Part shown: piece after piece, positions 33,163-42,836 of the stretch
Layout of the letters: every line of letters begins with the position of its first letter
Numbering within the stretch: position 1 is the stretch's first letter
Source: Chromohalobacter israelensis
GTDB lineage: Bacteria > Pseudomonadota > Gammaproteobacteria > Pseudomonadales > Halomonadaceae
DNA: 64,000 nt
NCBI GenBank assembly: GCA_000761475.1
Contig: JQNW01000003.1
Coordinates: 124,001 to 188,000 of the forward strand
Direction: 5' to 3'
Program-made: the position numbers and the translations under genes
The notes under the pieces: generated by a model
Database searches by the model: none
The model's input: the letters and a program-made list of their open reading frames with translations, nothing else
What the model was told of the DNA's origin: nothing

Positions 33163-34353
33163 GTGCGTACCGAGGGGGAGGCAACGTCAAATGATGTAGC
33201 GATCGCATTGTTCGTGCCCTCTCTAGTGGGCGGCGGCGCGGAACGGGTCATGGTGACGTTGGCCAATGGGTTCGCTGAACAAGGTTGGCGGGTGGATCTG
33301 GTCGTCGTGGTAGCCGCGGGGGCCTATCTGGCGGATGTCTCGCCACGTGTGCGCCTGGTGGAGCTGGGTGCCTCGCGCATGTTTTTCAGTTTGCCGGCGC
33401 TGGTGCGCTACTTGCGTCGCGAGCGCCCGCGGGTGCTGCTGTCGGCGCTCAACTACGCCAACGTGGTGGCGCTGTGGGCCAACCGGCTGGCGAGAGTAAA
33501 AACACGGTTGGTGGTATCTCAGCATAATAGCGTTACGAGAGGCATGCGGTCAGAGCCCACCATCCGCTCTTGGCTGATCCCGCTCTTGATGCGGCACAGC
33601 TACCCTTGGGCGAGCGGTATCGTGGCGGTCTCCAATGGCGTGGCCGAGGACTTGGCACGGAGCCTATCGTTGCCACGCGAGCGGATCGACGTCATATACA
33701 ACCCCGCGGTAACCGAGCGCCTGCGCGAGTTGAGTGCCCTGTCATTGGCACATCCTTGGCTCGCGCCGGGCGAGCCCCCGGTAATCCTCGCTGTAGGGCG
33801 GCTGACCGCTCAGAAGGACTATCCCACCTTGATTCACGCCTTCGTTGCCTTGCGTGCCCAGCGCAACGCGCGGCTGGTCATCCTCGGTGAAGGCGAACTG
33901 CGCGAGAACCTGGAGGCGATGGTGGCGAGACTCGGAATGACAGATGACATCGCCTTTCCTGGCTTCGTCGCAAATCCCTACGCCTGGATGCGCCAGGCCA
34001 AGCTGTTCGTGCTGTCGTCCGCCTGGGAGGGCTTTGGCAACGTGCTGGCCGAGGCCATGGCCTGTGGGACGCCGGTGATCAGTACCGATTGTCCCAGCGG
34101 TCCGGCGGAAATCCTTGAAAACGGCACCTGGGGCCGGCTGGTGCCGGTGGCCGATGTCGAGGCGCTGCGCGTGGCGATGTGCGAGGAACTGGACGGCGAG
34201 CGCCGGGCCGATGTCATCCAGCGTGCCCAGCATTTCGGTCTTGAGGAGGCGCTAAAAGCCTATTTATGCGTAATGCAGGCCAGCTCATCTGACATCCCGA
34301 ATGCTGGGTACGACGCTATTGAGGTGAGAGATGAAACTACTGATACCCACTGA
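33163..34353 (+). CDS. Glycosyltransferase family 4, tandem paralogue 2
   Basis: A 396-residue GT-B enzyme, collinear with and highly similar to the product of 32013 (shared SLVGGGAERVMVTLANGF, RVRLVELGASR, FSLPALVRYLRRERP, LAEAMACGTPV). E-x7-E is in EGFGNVLAE. GTG 33163 is used because GAGGGA lies 8 bases upstream and it gives the same N-terminus as the paralogue; the frame is open back to 32944 inside the previous gene. The C-terminus overlaps the polymerase gene by 23 bp. The two copies may now add different sugars or linkages. Confidence 0.92.
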   Translation: MRTEGEATSNDVAIALFVPSLVGGGAERVMVTLANGFAEQGWRVDLVVVVAAGAYLADVSPRVRLVELGASRMFFSLPALVRYLRRERPRVLLSALNYANVVALWANRLARVKTRLVVSQHNSVTRGMRSEPTIRSWLIPLLMRHSYPWASGIVAVSNGVAEDLARSLSLPRERIDVIYNPAVTERLRELSALSLAHPWLAPGEPPVILAVGRLTAQKDYPTLIHAFVALRAQRNARLVILGEGELRENLEAMVARLGMTDDIAFPGFVANPYAWMRQAKLFVLSSAWEGFGNVLAEAMACGTPVISTDCPSGPAEILENGTWGRLVPVADVEALRVAMCEELDGERRADVIQRAQHFGLEEALKAYLCVMQASSSDIPNAGYDAIEVRDETTDTH

Positions 34354-35320
34354 AGGTTCGTTTAGCTACAGGATCATGTGCCTGGTCCTGGCCGCTATTT
34401 ATGCCTGGTTTTTAATGGGCCTAGATATAGATGGCTATATAGATCGGGCGAATTATCTTATCTATGCCCAGCACTCTGACGAAATCTTCGTCATGTACGC
34501 GGCCAGCAGTCTCAAGACGATATTGACTAACGAACCGGTCTGGCTATTGTTCAATATCTGGGCGTCGAAGCATTTTACACCTGAGGATACTTTGCGGCTC
34601 TTGATTTTCTTTTCATCGTTTATAGTATCTTTTTTGGTCCTTAGGAGTTATCCAAAGTATGCATTGTTATTGCTCCTTTTTATTCTCCTGCCGCAGGTGC
34701 TAAAGAATAATATTGTCCACTTGCGTCAAGGTGCTGGTATTTCTATTTTTCTGCTGGGTTGGTGGTGCCGTTATTTGCCGCTACGTGTTTTCTTCATTGC
34801 TTTAGCGCCGTTTGTGCATGCGTCTTTTTTCTTTATAAATGCCTTGTTTCTGCTGAATGTTGCGTTCTCGACATTCTCGATCTCGACTGTGTGGCGAGTG
34901 GTTTACACCCTAGGGGTGGGTGTGGTGTTAGGGGCGCTGGGGATTTGGCTTGCGGATGTCTTGGGAGCGCGCCAGGGCGAGAATGCAGAATATAGCGGCA
35001 TGGGGGCTGGCGGGTCAGGTATGGCGTTTCTCTTTTGGCTGGTATTCACAGTGGTCTTCTTCATGGAAGGCAAGGCCTACCTGCGCAATAACTTCTTCGC
35101 AGCGTCGATCCTGGTCTTCTACCTCTCTACGTACTTTTTGCTGCCGGTGACGGCGCGGGTTTTTGAAAGCGGCATGCTGGTGGTGTTACTGGCCTCGCTG
35201 GGGCTGACTGATTGGCGACGCTATGCGGTTTATTCACTCTATGTCTTTTATTTCTTGATGCAGTGGTATCCATTGCTGGGAATGCCAGGGTATGGGTGGG
35301 CAGCTACTAGGGCGATATAA
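34331..35320 (+). CDS. EpsG-family polysaccharide polymerase (Wzy role)
   Basis: A hydrophobic 329-residue protein with about 9-10 membrane segments, matching the EpsG family of polymerases: an early DIDGYIDRANYLIYAQHSDE loop, NEPVWLLFNIWASKHF, and HLRQGAGISIFLLGWW followed by HASFFFINALFLL, the conserved R-Q-G and H blocks of this family. It would polymerise flipped repeat units in the periplasm. GAGGTGAG precedes the ATG. The first half is lower in GC than the flanking genes, as often seen for Wzy genes that define glycan type. Confidence 0.85.
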   Translation: MKLLIPTEGSFSYRIMCLVLAAIYAWFLMGLDIDGYIDRANYLIYAQHSDEIFVMYAASSLKTILTNEPVWLLFNIWASKHFTPEDTLRLLIFFSSFIVSFLVLRSYPKYALLLLLFILLPQVLKNNIVHLRQGAGISIFLLGWWCRYLPLRVFFIALAPFVHASFFFINALFLLNVAFSTFSISTVWRVVYTLGVGVVLGALGIWLADVLGARQGENAEYSGMGAGGSGMAFLFWLVFTVVFFMEGKAYLRNNFFAASILVFYLSTYFLLPVTARVFESGMLVVLLASLGLTDWRRYAVYSLYVFYFLMQWYPLLGMPGYGWAATRAI

Positions 35321-35382
35321 CGATTTATATGGAAAATATTCATAAAAGCTGAGTAAGTGTCGGTTTTTATGGGGAGGGGACG

Positions 35383-36345
35383 ATGCAGCGCAATGTTTCA
35401 TTGGATGTACTCAAGTTGGTGCTGGCCGTGATCGTGGTTATCTCACATGCCAAAGTGCTATGGGGCTATAGCGATCTGGGCTATCAACTGACCGTGCAGG
35501 GACTCTTTCGCATCGTGGTACCCATTTTCATGATGGTCAGCGGCTACTTTTTCATCAGCGTGATTCGCTCGCGTTCACTGATGACATGGCTCAAGAAGGT
35601 CGTGGCGATGTACGCCTTCTGGATGCTGGTATACGCCTATTTCTGGATCGATGTGCCGGCGCTCACGCCTTATGTACTGCTCAAGATGCTGCGTGTCGCG
35701 GTCATGGGGTATCACCACCTGTGGTTCCTGTCGGCACTGATCGGCGCGGCGATCATGCTGTATGCCTTGCGCCAACTACCGCTGAAGGTACTGTTCGGCC
35801 TGACGTTGAGCCTGTACGGCATGGGCATGTTCTTCATCTATGCCGGTCATTACCACCTGTTCGCCGGTACGCCGCTGGATGCGCTTTTCAACGAAATCTG
35901 GTTCTACCGCAACTTCCTGTACTTCGGCTTTCCCTTCTTCTGCACCGGGTATCTGCTGCGACAGTGGGAAGGCGTTCACCAGTGGAATCGCCACTACTAT
36001 GCGGTCTGGAGCCTGCTGGGTGCGCTCTTGCTATTGGGTGAGTCTTATCTCAATTACCTCGGCCTTGAGGGGCTGCCGGCCTTCGATATGTACCTGAGCC
36101 TGCTGTTCTTCTGCCCGGGGTTATTCCTGTGGGTATCGTCGATGCACGTCCCTGGGGACAGCACGTCGCTGGCGTATTACGCCACGGCGCTGTACTTCAT
36201 CCACCCGCTTTTTATCTCGCTGTTCGAAGCGCTTTCGTATCAGCCAGGTAACACACTGGCGGTGTTGGCATTGGCATCGACGCTGCTGGCCGTAGTGCTA
36301 CTCAAAGGAAGTCGCAAGCGCCTGGGATTCGCCTTCGGTGGATGA
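35383..36345 (+). CDS. Acyltransferase family 3 membrane protein
   Basis: A 320-residue membrane protein with about ten hydrophobic segments and the family N-terminus NVSLDVLKLVLAVIVVISHAKVLWG, which carries the conserved His of the first membrane segment. Predicted to add acetyl, succinyl or similar groups to the exopolysaccharide from the cytosolic acyl donor. GGAGGGGACG precedes the ATG. The stop overlaps the start of the next glycosyltransferase. Confidence 0.87.
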   Translation: MQRNVSLDVLKLVLAVIVVISHAKVLWGYSDLGYQLTVQGLFRIVVPIFMMVSGYFFISVIRSRSLMTWLKKVVAMYAFWMLVYAYFWIDVPALTPYVLLKMLRVAVMGYHHLWFLSALIGAAIMLYALRQLPLKVLFGLTLSLYGMGMFFIYAGHYHLFAGTPLDALFNEIWFYRNFLYFGFPFFCTGYLLRQWEGVHQWNRHYYAVWSLLGALLLLGESYLNYLGLEGLPAFDMYLSLLFFCPGLFLWVSSMHVPGDSTSLAYYATALYFIHPLFISLFEALSYQPGNTLAVLALASTLLAVVLLKGSRKRLGFAFGG

Positions 36346-37547
36346 TGGCGCGGCGCATAACGCATGCCGAACACCTCGATTCAAGGATGCAAACGCATAT
36401 GTTAGCCAAACCGCTGAATGTCCTGCATGTCATCACGGGCCTAAAAGAGGGAGGGGCCGAGAATTCGCTGTATCGGCTTTGCCGTAATGATCGCCATAAC
36501 GTGCACCGCGTGGTGTGCTTGATGGACGCTGGCCAATGCGGCCCGCGCTTCGATGAGGCGGGTATCGAGGTTATATATCTGTACATGCCGAGCGGTCGCG
36601 TGACATTTGCCGGCTTGTGGCGACTGTGGCGGATCCTGCGTGAACTTCGACCGGATGTGGTGCAAACCTGGATGTATCACGCCGATCTGGTGGGTGGCGT
36701 GGTGGCACGCCTGGCTGGGGTGAAGGCGGTCTGCTGGGGGGTTCGCAACAGCAATCTGATGCCCGGAGTCACCAAGCGAAGCACCATTTGGGTCGCCACA
36801 GCCTGCGGTTTTTTGTCCCGTGTGGTGCCGAGTTGCATTGTTAGCTGCTCGCAGCATGCCGTAGAGGTGCATCGTAAACTGAGTTATTCGGCCACGAAAT
36901 TCGTGGTGGTGCCCAACGGCTACAATCTGTCGCTACTGGGGCCGGACCCCGAGTCCAGGGAGCGCGTGCGTGCGGAATGGGGGCTAGAAGATGACATGCC
37001 CCTATTCGGTATGGTGGCGCGCTTCGACCCGCAGAAGGACCATGCCAACCTGATCGCCGCCTTGGCGCAGCTCAAGGGGCTGGGGTGGGACTTCCGCTGT
37101 GCGCTGATCGGCGTGGGGATGAATGCCGACAACACCGAGCTGGTTCATCTGCTGGAAGCCCATGGAGTGCGTGACCGGGTATTGCTGGTGGGACGGCGCA
37201 GTGACATTCCGGCGGTGATGAACGCGCTCGACGTGCATGTGCTGTCGTCGCGCTTCGGTGAGGCGTTTCCCAATGTGTTGGCTGAGGCAATGGCATGCGG
37301 TACGCCGTGCGTCTCCACCGACGTGGGCGATGCGGCCTTCATCGTTGGCGATACCGGCTGGATCGTGCCACCCAGCGACTCGCGAGTGCTGGCCGATCAA
37401 CTGGCCATGGTACTCGGCGAGCATGCGGACTCGACGACCTGGCAAGCGCGCAAGCAGCGCGCGCAACAACGCGTCGTCGACACCTTTAGCGTACAGCGCA
37501 TGATTGATGGCTTCAGCGCGGCCTGGCATCGGGCGGGTCCCGCATGA
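36342..37547 (+). CDS. Glycosyltransferase family 4 (GT-B)
   Basis: A predicted cytosolic GT-B glycosyltransferase. N-terminal VLHVITGLKEGGAENSLYRL and the block DVVQTWMYHADLVGGVVARLAGV are typical of GT4 enzymes in exopolysaccharide loci; the C-terminal half has MVARFDPQKDHANLI, LVGRRSDIPAVMNALDVHVLSSRF, E-x7-E in EAFPNVLAE and CGTPCVSTDVGD. The first ATG (36342) overlaps the preceding stop; ATG 36399 has AAGGA upstream and gives the usual N-terminus, so it may be the true start. The stop overlaps the next ATG. Confidence 0.9.
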   Translation: MMARRITHAEHLDSRMQTHMLAKPLNVLHVITGLKEGGAENSLYRLCRNDRHNVHRVVCLMDAGQCGPRFDEAGIEVIYLYMPSGRVTFAGLWRLWRILRELRPDVVQTWMYHADLVGGVVARLAGVKAVCWGVRNSNLMPGVTKRSTIWVATACGFLSRVVPSCIVSCSQHAVEVHRKLSYSATKFVVVPNGYNLSLLGPDPESRERVRAEWGLEDDMPLFGMVARFDPQKDHANLIAALAQLKGLGWDFRCALIGVGMNADNTELVHLLEAHGVRDRVLLVGRRSDIPAVMNALDVHVLSSRFGEAFPNVLAEAMACGTPCVSTDVGDAAFIVGDTGWIVPPSDSRVLADQLAMVLGEHADSTTWQARKQRAQQRVVDTFSVQRMIDGFSAAWHRAGPA

Positions 37548-38569
37548 ATGCTAACTGGATGACACGTCTGGCGCGCGCCGAAGGCGAGCCACAATGCCCG
37601 CCGGCCTTCGTCATTTCCCTGGACTTCGAGCTGCACTGGGGGATGTCGGACATCGTGACAACGCCCGAGCATTCATACTGGCGTCACCTGCAGGGCGCGC
37701 GTCGCGCCATCCCGGCGATGCTCGACCTGTTCCGTGAGCGCCATATCCACGCCACCTGGGCTACGGTGGGGTTCTTGTTCGCCGAGGATCGCGCCACGCT
37801 GGAGCGCTTTAGCCCCGTGCGGCGCCCGCGATACAGCAACCCGGCGCTGGACAACTACCGCCTAGCCATCGGCGAGGACGAAGCCACCGACCCGATGCAT
37901 TATGCGCGCTCGCTGGTGGAACTGATCGCGCGGACGCCGGGTCAGGAAATCGCCTCGCACACCTTTTCGCATTACTACTGTCACGAGGACGGTCAGACGC
38001 CGGAGGATTTCAAGGCTGATCTCGAGGCGGCGAAGGCGATCGCTAGTCATGTTGGGTATCCAGTAAATTCGTTGGTTCTACCACGCAATCAGATCGACGA
38101 CGCCTATCTAGCACCGATACGTGAAGCAGGCTTTAGCTGCTACCGAGGCAACCCAAGCCGTGCGGGGTTCTCGCGCACGCACCGCGATGCTGCGCCCACC
38201 CGGGCCCTGCGACTGCTGGACAGCTACCTCAATCTCACGGGGTACCACGGTGTGAAGTGGCGTGACCTGGAAAGCGAAGAGCCGGTCAACATTCCGGCCA
38301 GCTTGTTCTTGCGCCCACGCTGCGGGGCAGCGCAATTGGATGCCTGGCGCCTGCGTCGCATCAAGGGTGCCATGCGCTATGCCGCCAAGCATGGTGAGAT
38401 CTTCCACCTGTGGTGGCACCCGCACAATTTCGGTGACGACACCGATGCCCACCTGCGGGATCTGGCGACCATCATCGGTTACTTCCAGACGCTTTCCATC
38501 GAGTACGGCATGCGCTCGATGTCGATGGGTGACGTGCTGGCACGCGTGACGCAACGCACGTCGTCTTAG
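37544..38569 (+). CDS. Polysaccharide deacetylase family protein (NodB fold)
   Basis: A carbohydrate esterase-4-like protein of 341 residues without a signal peptide, so it would act in the cytosol on a precursor. Motifs: VISLDFELHWG (metal-site Asp region), ATWATVGFLF, IASHTFSHYYC (H-x3-H metal ligands) and LVLPRNQI. The C-terminal IFHLWWHPHNFGDD holds the last conserved His. Likely removes N-acetyl groups from a sugar of the repeat unit, or is an inactive relative; all main motifs seem present. It overlaps the previous gene by 4 bp. Confidence 0.87.
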   Translation: MNANWMTRLARAEGEPQCPPAFVISLDFELHWGMSDIVTTPEHSYWRHLQGARRAIPAMLDLFRERHIHATWATVGFLFAEDRATLERFSPVRRPRYSNPALDNYRLAIGEDEATDPMHYARSLVELIARTPGQEIASHTFSHYYCHEDGQTPEDFKADLEAAKAIASHVGYPVNSLVLPRNQIDDAYLAPIREAGFSCYRGNPSRAGFSRTHRDAAPTRALRLLDSYLNLTGYHGVKWRDLESEEPVNIPASLFLRPRCGAAQLDAWRLRRIKGAMRYAAKHGEIFHLWWHPHNFGDDTDAHLRDLATIIGYFQTLSIEYGMRSMSMGDVLARVTQRTSS

Positions 38570-38734
38570 CTGAACGTCAGCTGTAAGAAAGCCGCGCCGT
38601 GCTCGGCTCGGCGATTCCATTCGCGAACCACCGCTACATGAAGTTCCCCCGCGTTCCGTGCGGGACAGGGGCCCCGTGTCCCATTCACTGCCGCTGCGTA
38701 CACACGACATGTCTCACCGCAAGGGAGTTGTTTC

Positions 38735-39880
38735 ATGAACGATAAAACGATCGTGTTGGTCTCCAACACGTCCTGGTTTCTTTATAACTTCTGCCAGGGG
38801 TTGTTGCGGGCTCTAGAACGACGCGGCTTTCGGGTAGTGTGTCTGGTGCCCCATGACGACTACTCGCAGCGCTTGTGCGAGGAGTTCAACGTCACGCTGC
38901 GCACCATGCCCATGGACGGCAAGAGCACCGGTCCCGCCCGCGAGGGCAAGTGCCTGTTCTGGCTGTTCGGCCAACTGCGCGAGCTGCGTCCCGCCTTCGT
39001 CTTCAACTTCACCATCAAGGCCAACATCTATTCGGGACTGGCCTGCCGCGCGCTGAACCTTCCCTACGCCAACACTGTGACTGGTCTGGGTACGGCGTTT
39101 CTCCACGACAGCCGGCTGTTCCGTCAGGTGCGGCGCCTGTACGGGATAGCCAACGCCGGGGCGACGCGGGTGTTCTTCCTCAACCCCGATGACCGCGAGC
39201 TCTTCGAACACGAGGGCATGTTGCAGAAGGTCGACTGGGACATGTTGCCCGGCGCGGGGGTCGACGTGGCGAGCTTCGGGTTCAAACCCTTGCCCGCCGA
39301 GGGGCCTTTTACCTTTGTGCTGATCGCCCGGTTGCTGGGCGACAAGGGCGTGCGCGAATACGTGGCCGCGGCCGAACAGGTACGCGCCGCGCATCCCGAG
39401 ACGCGCTTTCTGATCGTCGGCCCCAAGGGGGTCAGCAACCGCACCGCGATCGAGGACGACGAGGTCGATGCCTGGCATGCGCGCGGGGCCGTCGAGTACG
39501 TCGGCGCTCAGGACGACGTGCGGCCCTGGCTCGCCCAGGCGCATGTGCTGGTGCTGCCGTCCTATCGCGAGGGCATGCCGAGCACGGTGCTGGAAGCGGC
39601 GGCGATGGGACGACCGGCCATCGTGACCGATGTGCCGGGATGCCGGCATGCCGTGACCGAGGGCGAGACCGGCTGGCTGTGCCGCGTCAAGGACGCTGAG
39701 TCGCTGGCGGCACGTATGCGGGATTGCCTGGTAATGACGCCGTGGGCGCTTTCCCGCGTGGGAGTCGCGGCGCGTCGGCGTGCTGAAAAAGAGTTCTCGC
39801 AGGACATCGTCGTAACGGGATACCTGGCCTGCCTGGAAAGCGGCCTTACGAGTCATCAACGCATGAAAATGGAGGCATGA
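38735..39880 (+). CDS. Glycosyltransferase family 4 (PglA/CapM-like)
   Basis: A 381-residue GT-B enzyme. The N-terminus (VLVSNTSWFLYNFCQGLLRALERRGFRV) and VFNFTIKANIYSGLACRALNLPYANTVTGLGTAF match the group that adds N-acetylhexosamine or hexose to undecaprenyl-linked sugars (PglA, CapM). C-terminal motifs: LIARLLGDKGVREYVAAAE, FLIVGPKG, EYVGAQDDVRPWLAQAHVLVLPSYREGMPSTVLEAAAMGRPAIVTDVPG with E-x7-E. A 165-bp gap precedes it. Such enzymes often add the second sugar of the repeat. Confidence 0.9.
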   Translation: MNDKTIVLVSNTSWFLYNFCQGLLRALERRGFRVVCLVPHDDYSQRLCEEFNVTLRTMPMDGKSTGPAREGKCLFWLFGQLRELRPAFVFNFTIKANIYSGLACRALNLPYANTVTGLGTAFLHDSRLFRQVRRLYGIANAGATRVFFLNPDDRELFEHEGMLQKVDWDMLPGAGVDVASFGFKPLPAEGPFTFVLIARLLGDKGVREYVAAAEQVRAAHPETRFLIVGPKGVSNRTAIEDDEVDAWHARGAVEYVGAQDDVRPWLAQAHVLVLPSYREGMPSTVLEAAAMGRPAIVTDVPGCRHAVTEGETGWLCRVKDAESLAARMRDCLVMTPWALSRVGVAARRRAEKEFSQDIVVTGYLACLESGLTSHQRMKMEA

Positions 39881-40992
39881 TGACGATTTTAGTGACGGGC
39901 GGGGCCGGGTACATCGGCTCGCATATGGTGCTGAGGCTCATCGAAGCCGGCCACGAGGTGGTCGTGATCGACAACCTCTGCAATGCCTCGCGGGAGTCGC
40001 TGGAACGCGTCTCGCAATTGTCCGGCAAGGAGGTGACTTTCATCGAGGGCGACATTCGCGATCGTTCGCTGCTGGATTACGTGCTCGCCGATTTCGAGAT
40101 CAGCGATGTGCTGCATTTCGCGGGCCTCAAGTCGGTGGGCGAGAGCGTCAGCGAGCCACTGGCGTATTTCGAGAACAACGTGGCGGGCACCATCACGCTG
40201 TGCCAGGCGATGACGGCAGCGGGCGTGCACCGCCTGGTGTTCAGCTCATCGGCGACGGTGTATGGCGACGCCACACGCATGCCGTTGAGCGAAAACGCGC
40301 CCACCGGGCAACCGACCAACGCCTACGGGCATTCCAAGCTGATGGTCGAAGAGGTGCTGCGCAAGTTGGCACGGTCCGACCCACGCTGGTCGATCGCCTT
40401 GTTGCGCTACTTCAACCCGGTGGGGGCGCACCCCAGCGGCCTGATCGGCGAGGCCCCGTCGGGTACGCCCAGCAACCTGCTGCCTTTCATCTCCCAGGTG
40501 GCGATCGGCCGGTTACCGGTGCTTTCGGTCTTCGGCGACGACTACCCGACGCCGGATGGCACCGGGGTGCGCGACTATATCCACGTGATGGACCTGGTCG
40601 AGGGGCACCTGGCGGCGATGCGCGTGCTGTCGGACCGTGCGGGCGTGAACGTCTGGAACCTGGGCACGGGGCAGGGCTACTCGGTACTGGAGATGGTGCG
40701 CGCCTTCGAGCATGTCGCCCAGCGCGAGGTGCCGTATCGCATCGTGCCGCGCCGCGACGGCGATATCGCCGCGTGCTGGGCCGACGCCTCGCTGGCCGAG
40801 CGTGAGCTGGGCTGGCGTGCACAGCGTGGCCTGTTGGACATGATCGCCGACACCTGGCGTTGGCAGTCGCGCAATCCCGAAGGATATCCACGCTTACGCA
40901 ATAGCTTAGGTCGCCAATCGGGCGGTTTGACCAGTGCCTTGCCGAGAATCTATCTGATTGACAAAACACACGCCAGCCGAATGGCATCTTGA
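39877..40992 (+). CDS. galE: UDP-glucose 4-epimerase, second copy
   Basis: A 371-residue NAD-dependent epimerase giving UDP-galactose (or UDP-GalNAc) for the exopolysaccharide. TGGAGYIGSH at residues 7-16, SSSATVYG, and catalytic Y150/K154 in YGHSK. Starts at ATG 39877, overlapping the glycosyltransferase stop, or at ATG 39880. It is clearly a paralogue of the 1467 gene but has about 25 extra C-terminal residues after the usual NPEGYP end, rich in Ser/Leu and not part of the fold; this tail looks like read-through into former intergenic sequence. Confidence 0.95.
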   Translation: MMTILVTGGAGYIGSHMVLRLIEAGHEVVVIDNLCNASRESLERVSQLSGKEVTFIEGDIRDRSLLDYVLADFEISDVLHFAGLKSVGESVSEPLAYFENNVAGTITLCQAMTAAGVHRLVFSSSATVYGDATRMPLSENAPTGQPTNAYGHSKLMVEEVLRKLARSDPRWSIALLRYFNPVGAHPSGLIGEAPSGTPSNLLPFISQVAIGRLPVLSVFGDDYPTPDGTGVRDYIHVMDLVEGHLAAMRVLSDRAGVNVWNLGTGQGYSVLEMVRAFEHVAQREVPYRIVPRRDGDIAACWADASLAERELGWRAQRGLLDMIADTWRWQSRNPEGYPRLRNSLGRQSGGLTSALPRIYLIDKTHASRMAS

Positions 40993-41042
40993 TTGCCTGA
41001 CCACCGATTAGCTGTCAATTATCCGCGCTGAGGAGAATAACC

Positions 41043-42812
41043 ATGTCCAAAATTTTATATGCTTGCAGTCGTCATTCTCATTTCACTGCTGGTACTAAGG
41101 ACAGGTTAAATGACATCTGCAACCAGCTTGTTCCTGATAATATCGACTCTCCCAAGCCTCATGTGGTACGCGTTAAAAATGACTTGGCATATGCTGTATG
41201 TATGAATAGTGGTGCTCTTCAAGAGTCTGAGATGAGTGTGCTTCTGGGATTTCTATATGAACAAGAGGCAGTTTCTTGGAATAAGCCGAGGGGATGCTGT
41301 CCCAATGGTAATTATGCTTTATTTAGAGCCGGAGATAATGAGGTGGAGGTGGTTAGTGATTGCGTGGGAACGAGAACTGTTTGGTATTATAAAGATGACG
41401 AAATTTTTGTTGCATCGACTTCGCAACGTGCATTGGTCATGTTTATAGGAAGCTTTGAGTTTGATGAAAGAGTGATTCCGTGGATGTTGTCGACAGGTTC
41501 GCTAGGGCCTCAGTTTTCATGGGATAAGAGGTTTAATCGAATTCCAGTAGATAGCTCTTTAAGGCTCGACAGAACGACTTGGAGCCTGTCTGTCACGCAG
41601 ACGCCAATTGAGTATTCCATGGTCGAGCGTAGCGAGGAAGATCATGAGAAGTTGTTGGTAGACGCGATCAGGAAAACGGTTTCATCTCTTTCTGTTATTG
41701 ATTTTGACAGATGGTTGCTACCGTTGTCGGGAGGTTATGATAGTAGAGGGATCTTGTGCTTTATAAGTAATACCATAGGGGTTCCCAGCAATCTAAAAAC
41801 GATAACATGGGGGCTGGATGAGTCACTTGGAGAAAAGGGGAATGATGCTTTCATAGCTAAGGAGTTGGCTGTGTCAGTAGGCGTGAAGCATAAGTATTAT
41901 ACAACTAATATTTCACCGGAGCCACTTGAGTTTATTTTTGACAGATTCCTTTTTTGTAGCGAAGGGCGTATTGATCATATTTCTGGCTACATGGATGGGA
42001 TGAACATCTGGAAGCAACTCCACGATGAAGGCGTGGATGGGATTATTAGAGGTGACGAGGGGCTTGGAGAGCTCCCATCTTCATCCGAGTTGACTGTTAG
42101 GAATATGGCTGGATGTGGCTTGTGCTCCGATTACAAGAATTTGGAGAGTTTTATTGGAGATTTCGGACTGCCACCTCAAGAAATGCCAATGGAGCTTCGT
42201 CAAAGGCAAGGGGAGGCATTGTATGAATGGCGAGATAGACTACACCAAGAATATCGCATCCCCACTGTGCTTGCATCTTTATCAGATATAAAATACTCAT
42301 ATCTAGAGCAGATCAACCCTTTGCTTTCCAGGCCCGTGCTGAATGCTGTTAGGAGTTTTCCAGGACACCTTAGGACAGATAAGTATATGTTTAAGAAAAT
42401 TGTCGAGTCTGTGAGTCCTAACGTTCCTTTTGCTGATAAAGTGGCGAATGCAACTCCTAGAGATATTCTTCGAAAAAAAGAGTGTGTCGACCTTGTTAAA
42501 AAAGAAGTTGGTAGCAGTTACGCTATCAATTTATTGGGTGATGAGTTTGTAGAAAAAATTATTAGCGGTATCAAGGTCGGTAGGGATGAGCCGAAAAGAA
42601 AGAGTATGAAAGGTCTTGTGAAATCATTTTTGCCTCTCTCAATAAAAAACCGGCTGCGTGATACGGTGGTGCGCCCTACCGTTGATGAAAATGTGCTGGC
42701 ATTTAGAGTTTTTATGATTGTAAAAATGCATAAGATGCTAAGTGTCGACGCTGGAAGAGTCTCTGGGGTGGAGCACCATGCAACAAATGAGGCGCCCACT
42801 GCTGCTAGCTAA
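41043..42812 (+). CDS. Asparagine-synthetase-like protein lacking the glutaminase Cys
   Basis: A 589-residue protein with the two-part layout of class B asparagine synthetases. The C-terminal half carries the PP-loop ATP-pyrophosphatase motif LLPLSGGYDSRG (about residue 225), then TITWGLDESLGEKGNDAFIAKELA and RGDEGLGE. The N-terminal half resembles a degraded Ntn glutaminase domain (VVSDCVGTRTVWYYKDDEIFVAST) but the protein starts MSKILYAC, without the Cys2 nucleophile, so it should not use glutamine as nitrogen donor. It may adenylate a carboxylate to form an amide on the glycan. The gene is much lower in GC than the rest of the operon and is followed by a formyltransferase-like gene 24 bp on. 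Confidence 0.75.
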   Translation: MSKILYACSRHSHFTAGTKDRLNDICNQLVPDNIDSPKPHVVRVKNDLAYAVCMNSGALQESEMSVLLGFLYEQEAVSWNKPRGCCPNGNYALFRAGDNEVEVVSDCVGTRTVWYYKDDEIFVASTSQRALVMFIGSFEFDERVIPWMLSTGSLGPQFSWDKRFNRIPVDSSLRLDRTTWSLSVTQTPIEYSMVERSEEDHEKLLVDAIRKTVSSLSVIDFDRWLLPLSGGYDSRGILCFISNTIGVPSNLKTITWGLDESLGEKGNDAFIAKELAVSVGVKHKYYTTNISPEPLEFIFDRFLFCSEGRIDHISGYMDGMNIWKQLHDEGVDGIIRGDEGLGELPSSSELTVRNMAGCGLCSDYKNLESFIGDFGLPPQEMPMELRQRQGEALYEWRDRLHQEYRIPTVLASLSDIKYSYLEQINPLLSRPVLNAVRSFPGHLRTDKYMFKKIVESVSPNVPFADKVANATPRDILRKKECVDLVKKEVGSSYAINLLGDEFVEKIISGIKVGRDEPKRKSMKGLVKSFLPLSIKNRLRDTVVRPTVDENVLAFRVFMIVKMHKMLSVDAGRVSGVEHHATNEAPTAAS

Positions 42813-42836
42813 GAAATTAAATATTAGAGGTGATTT

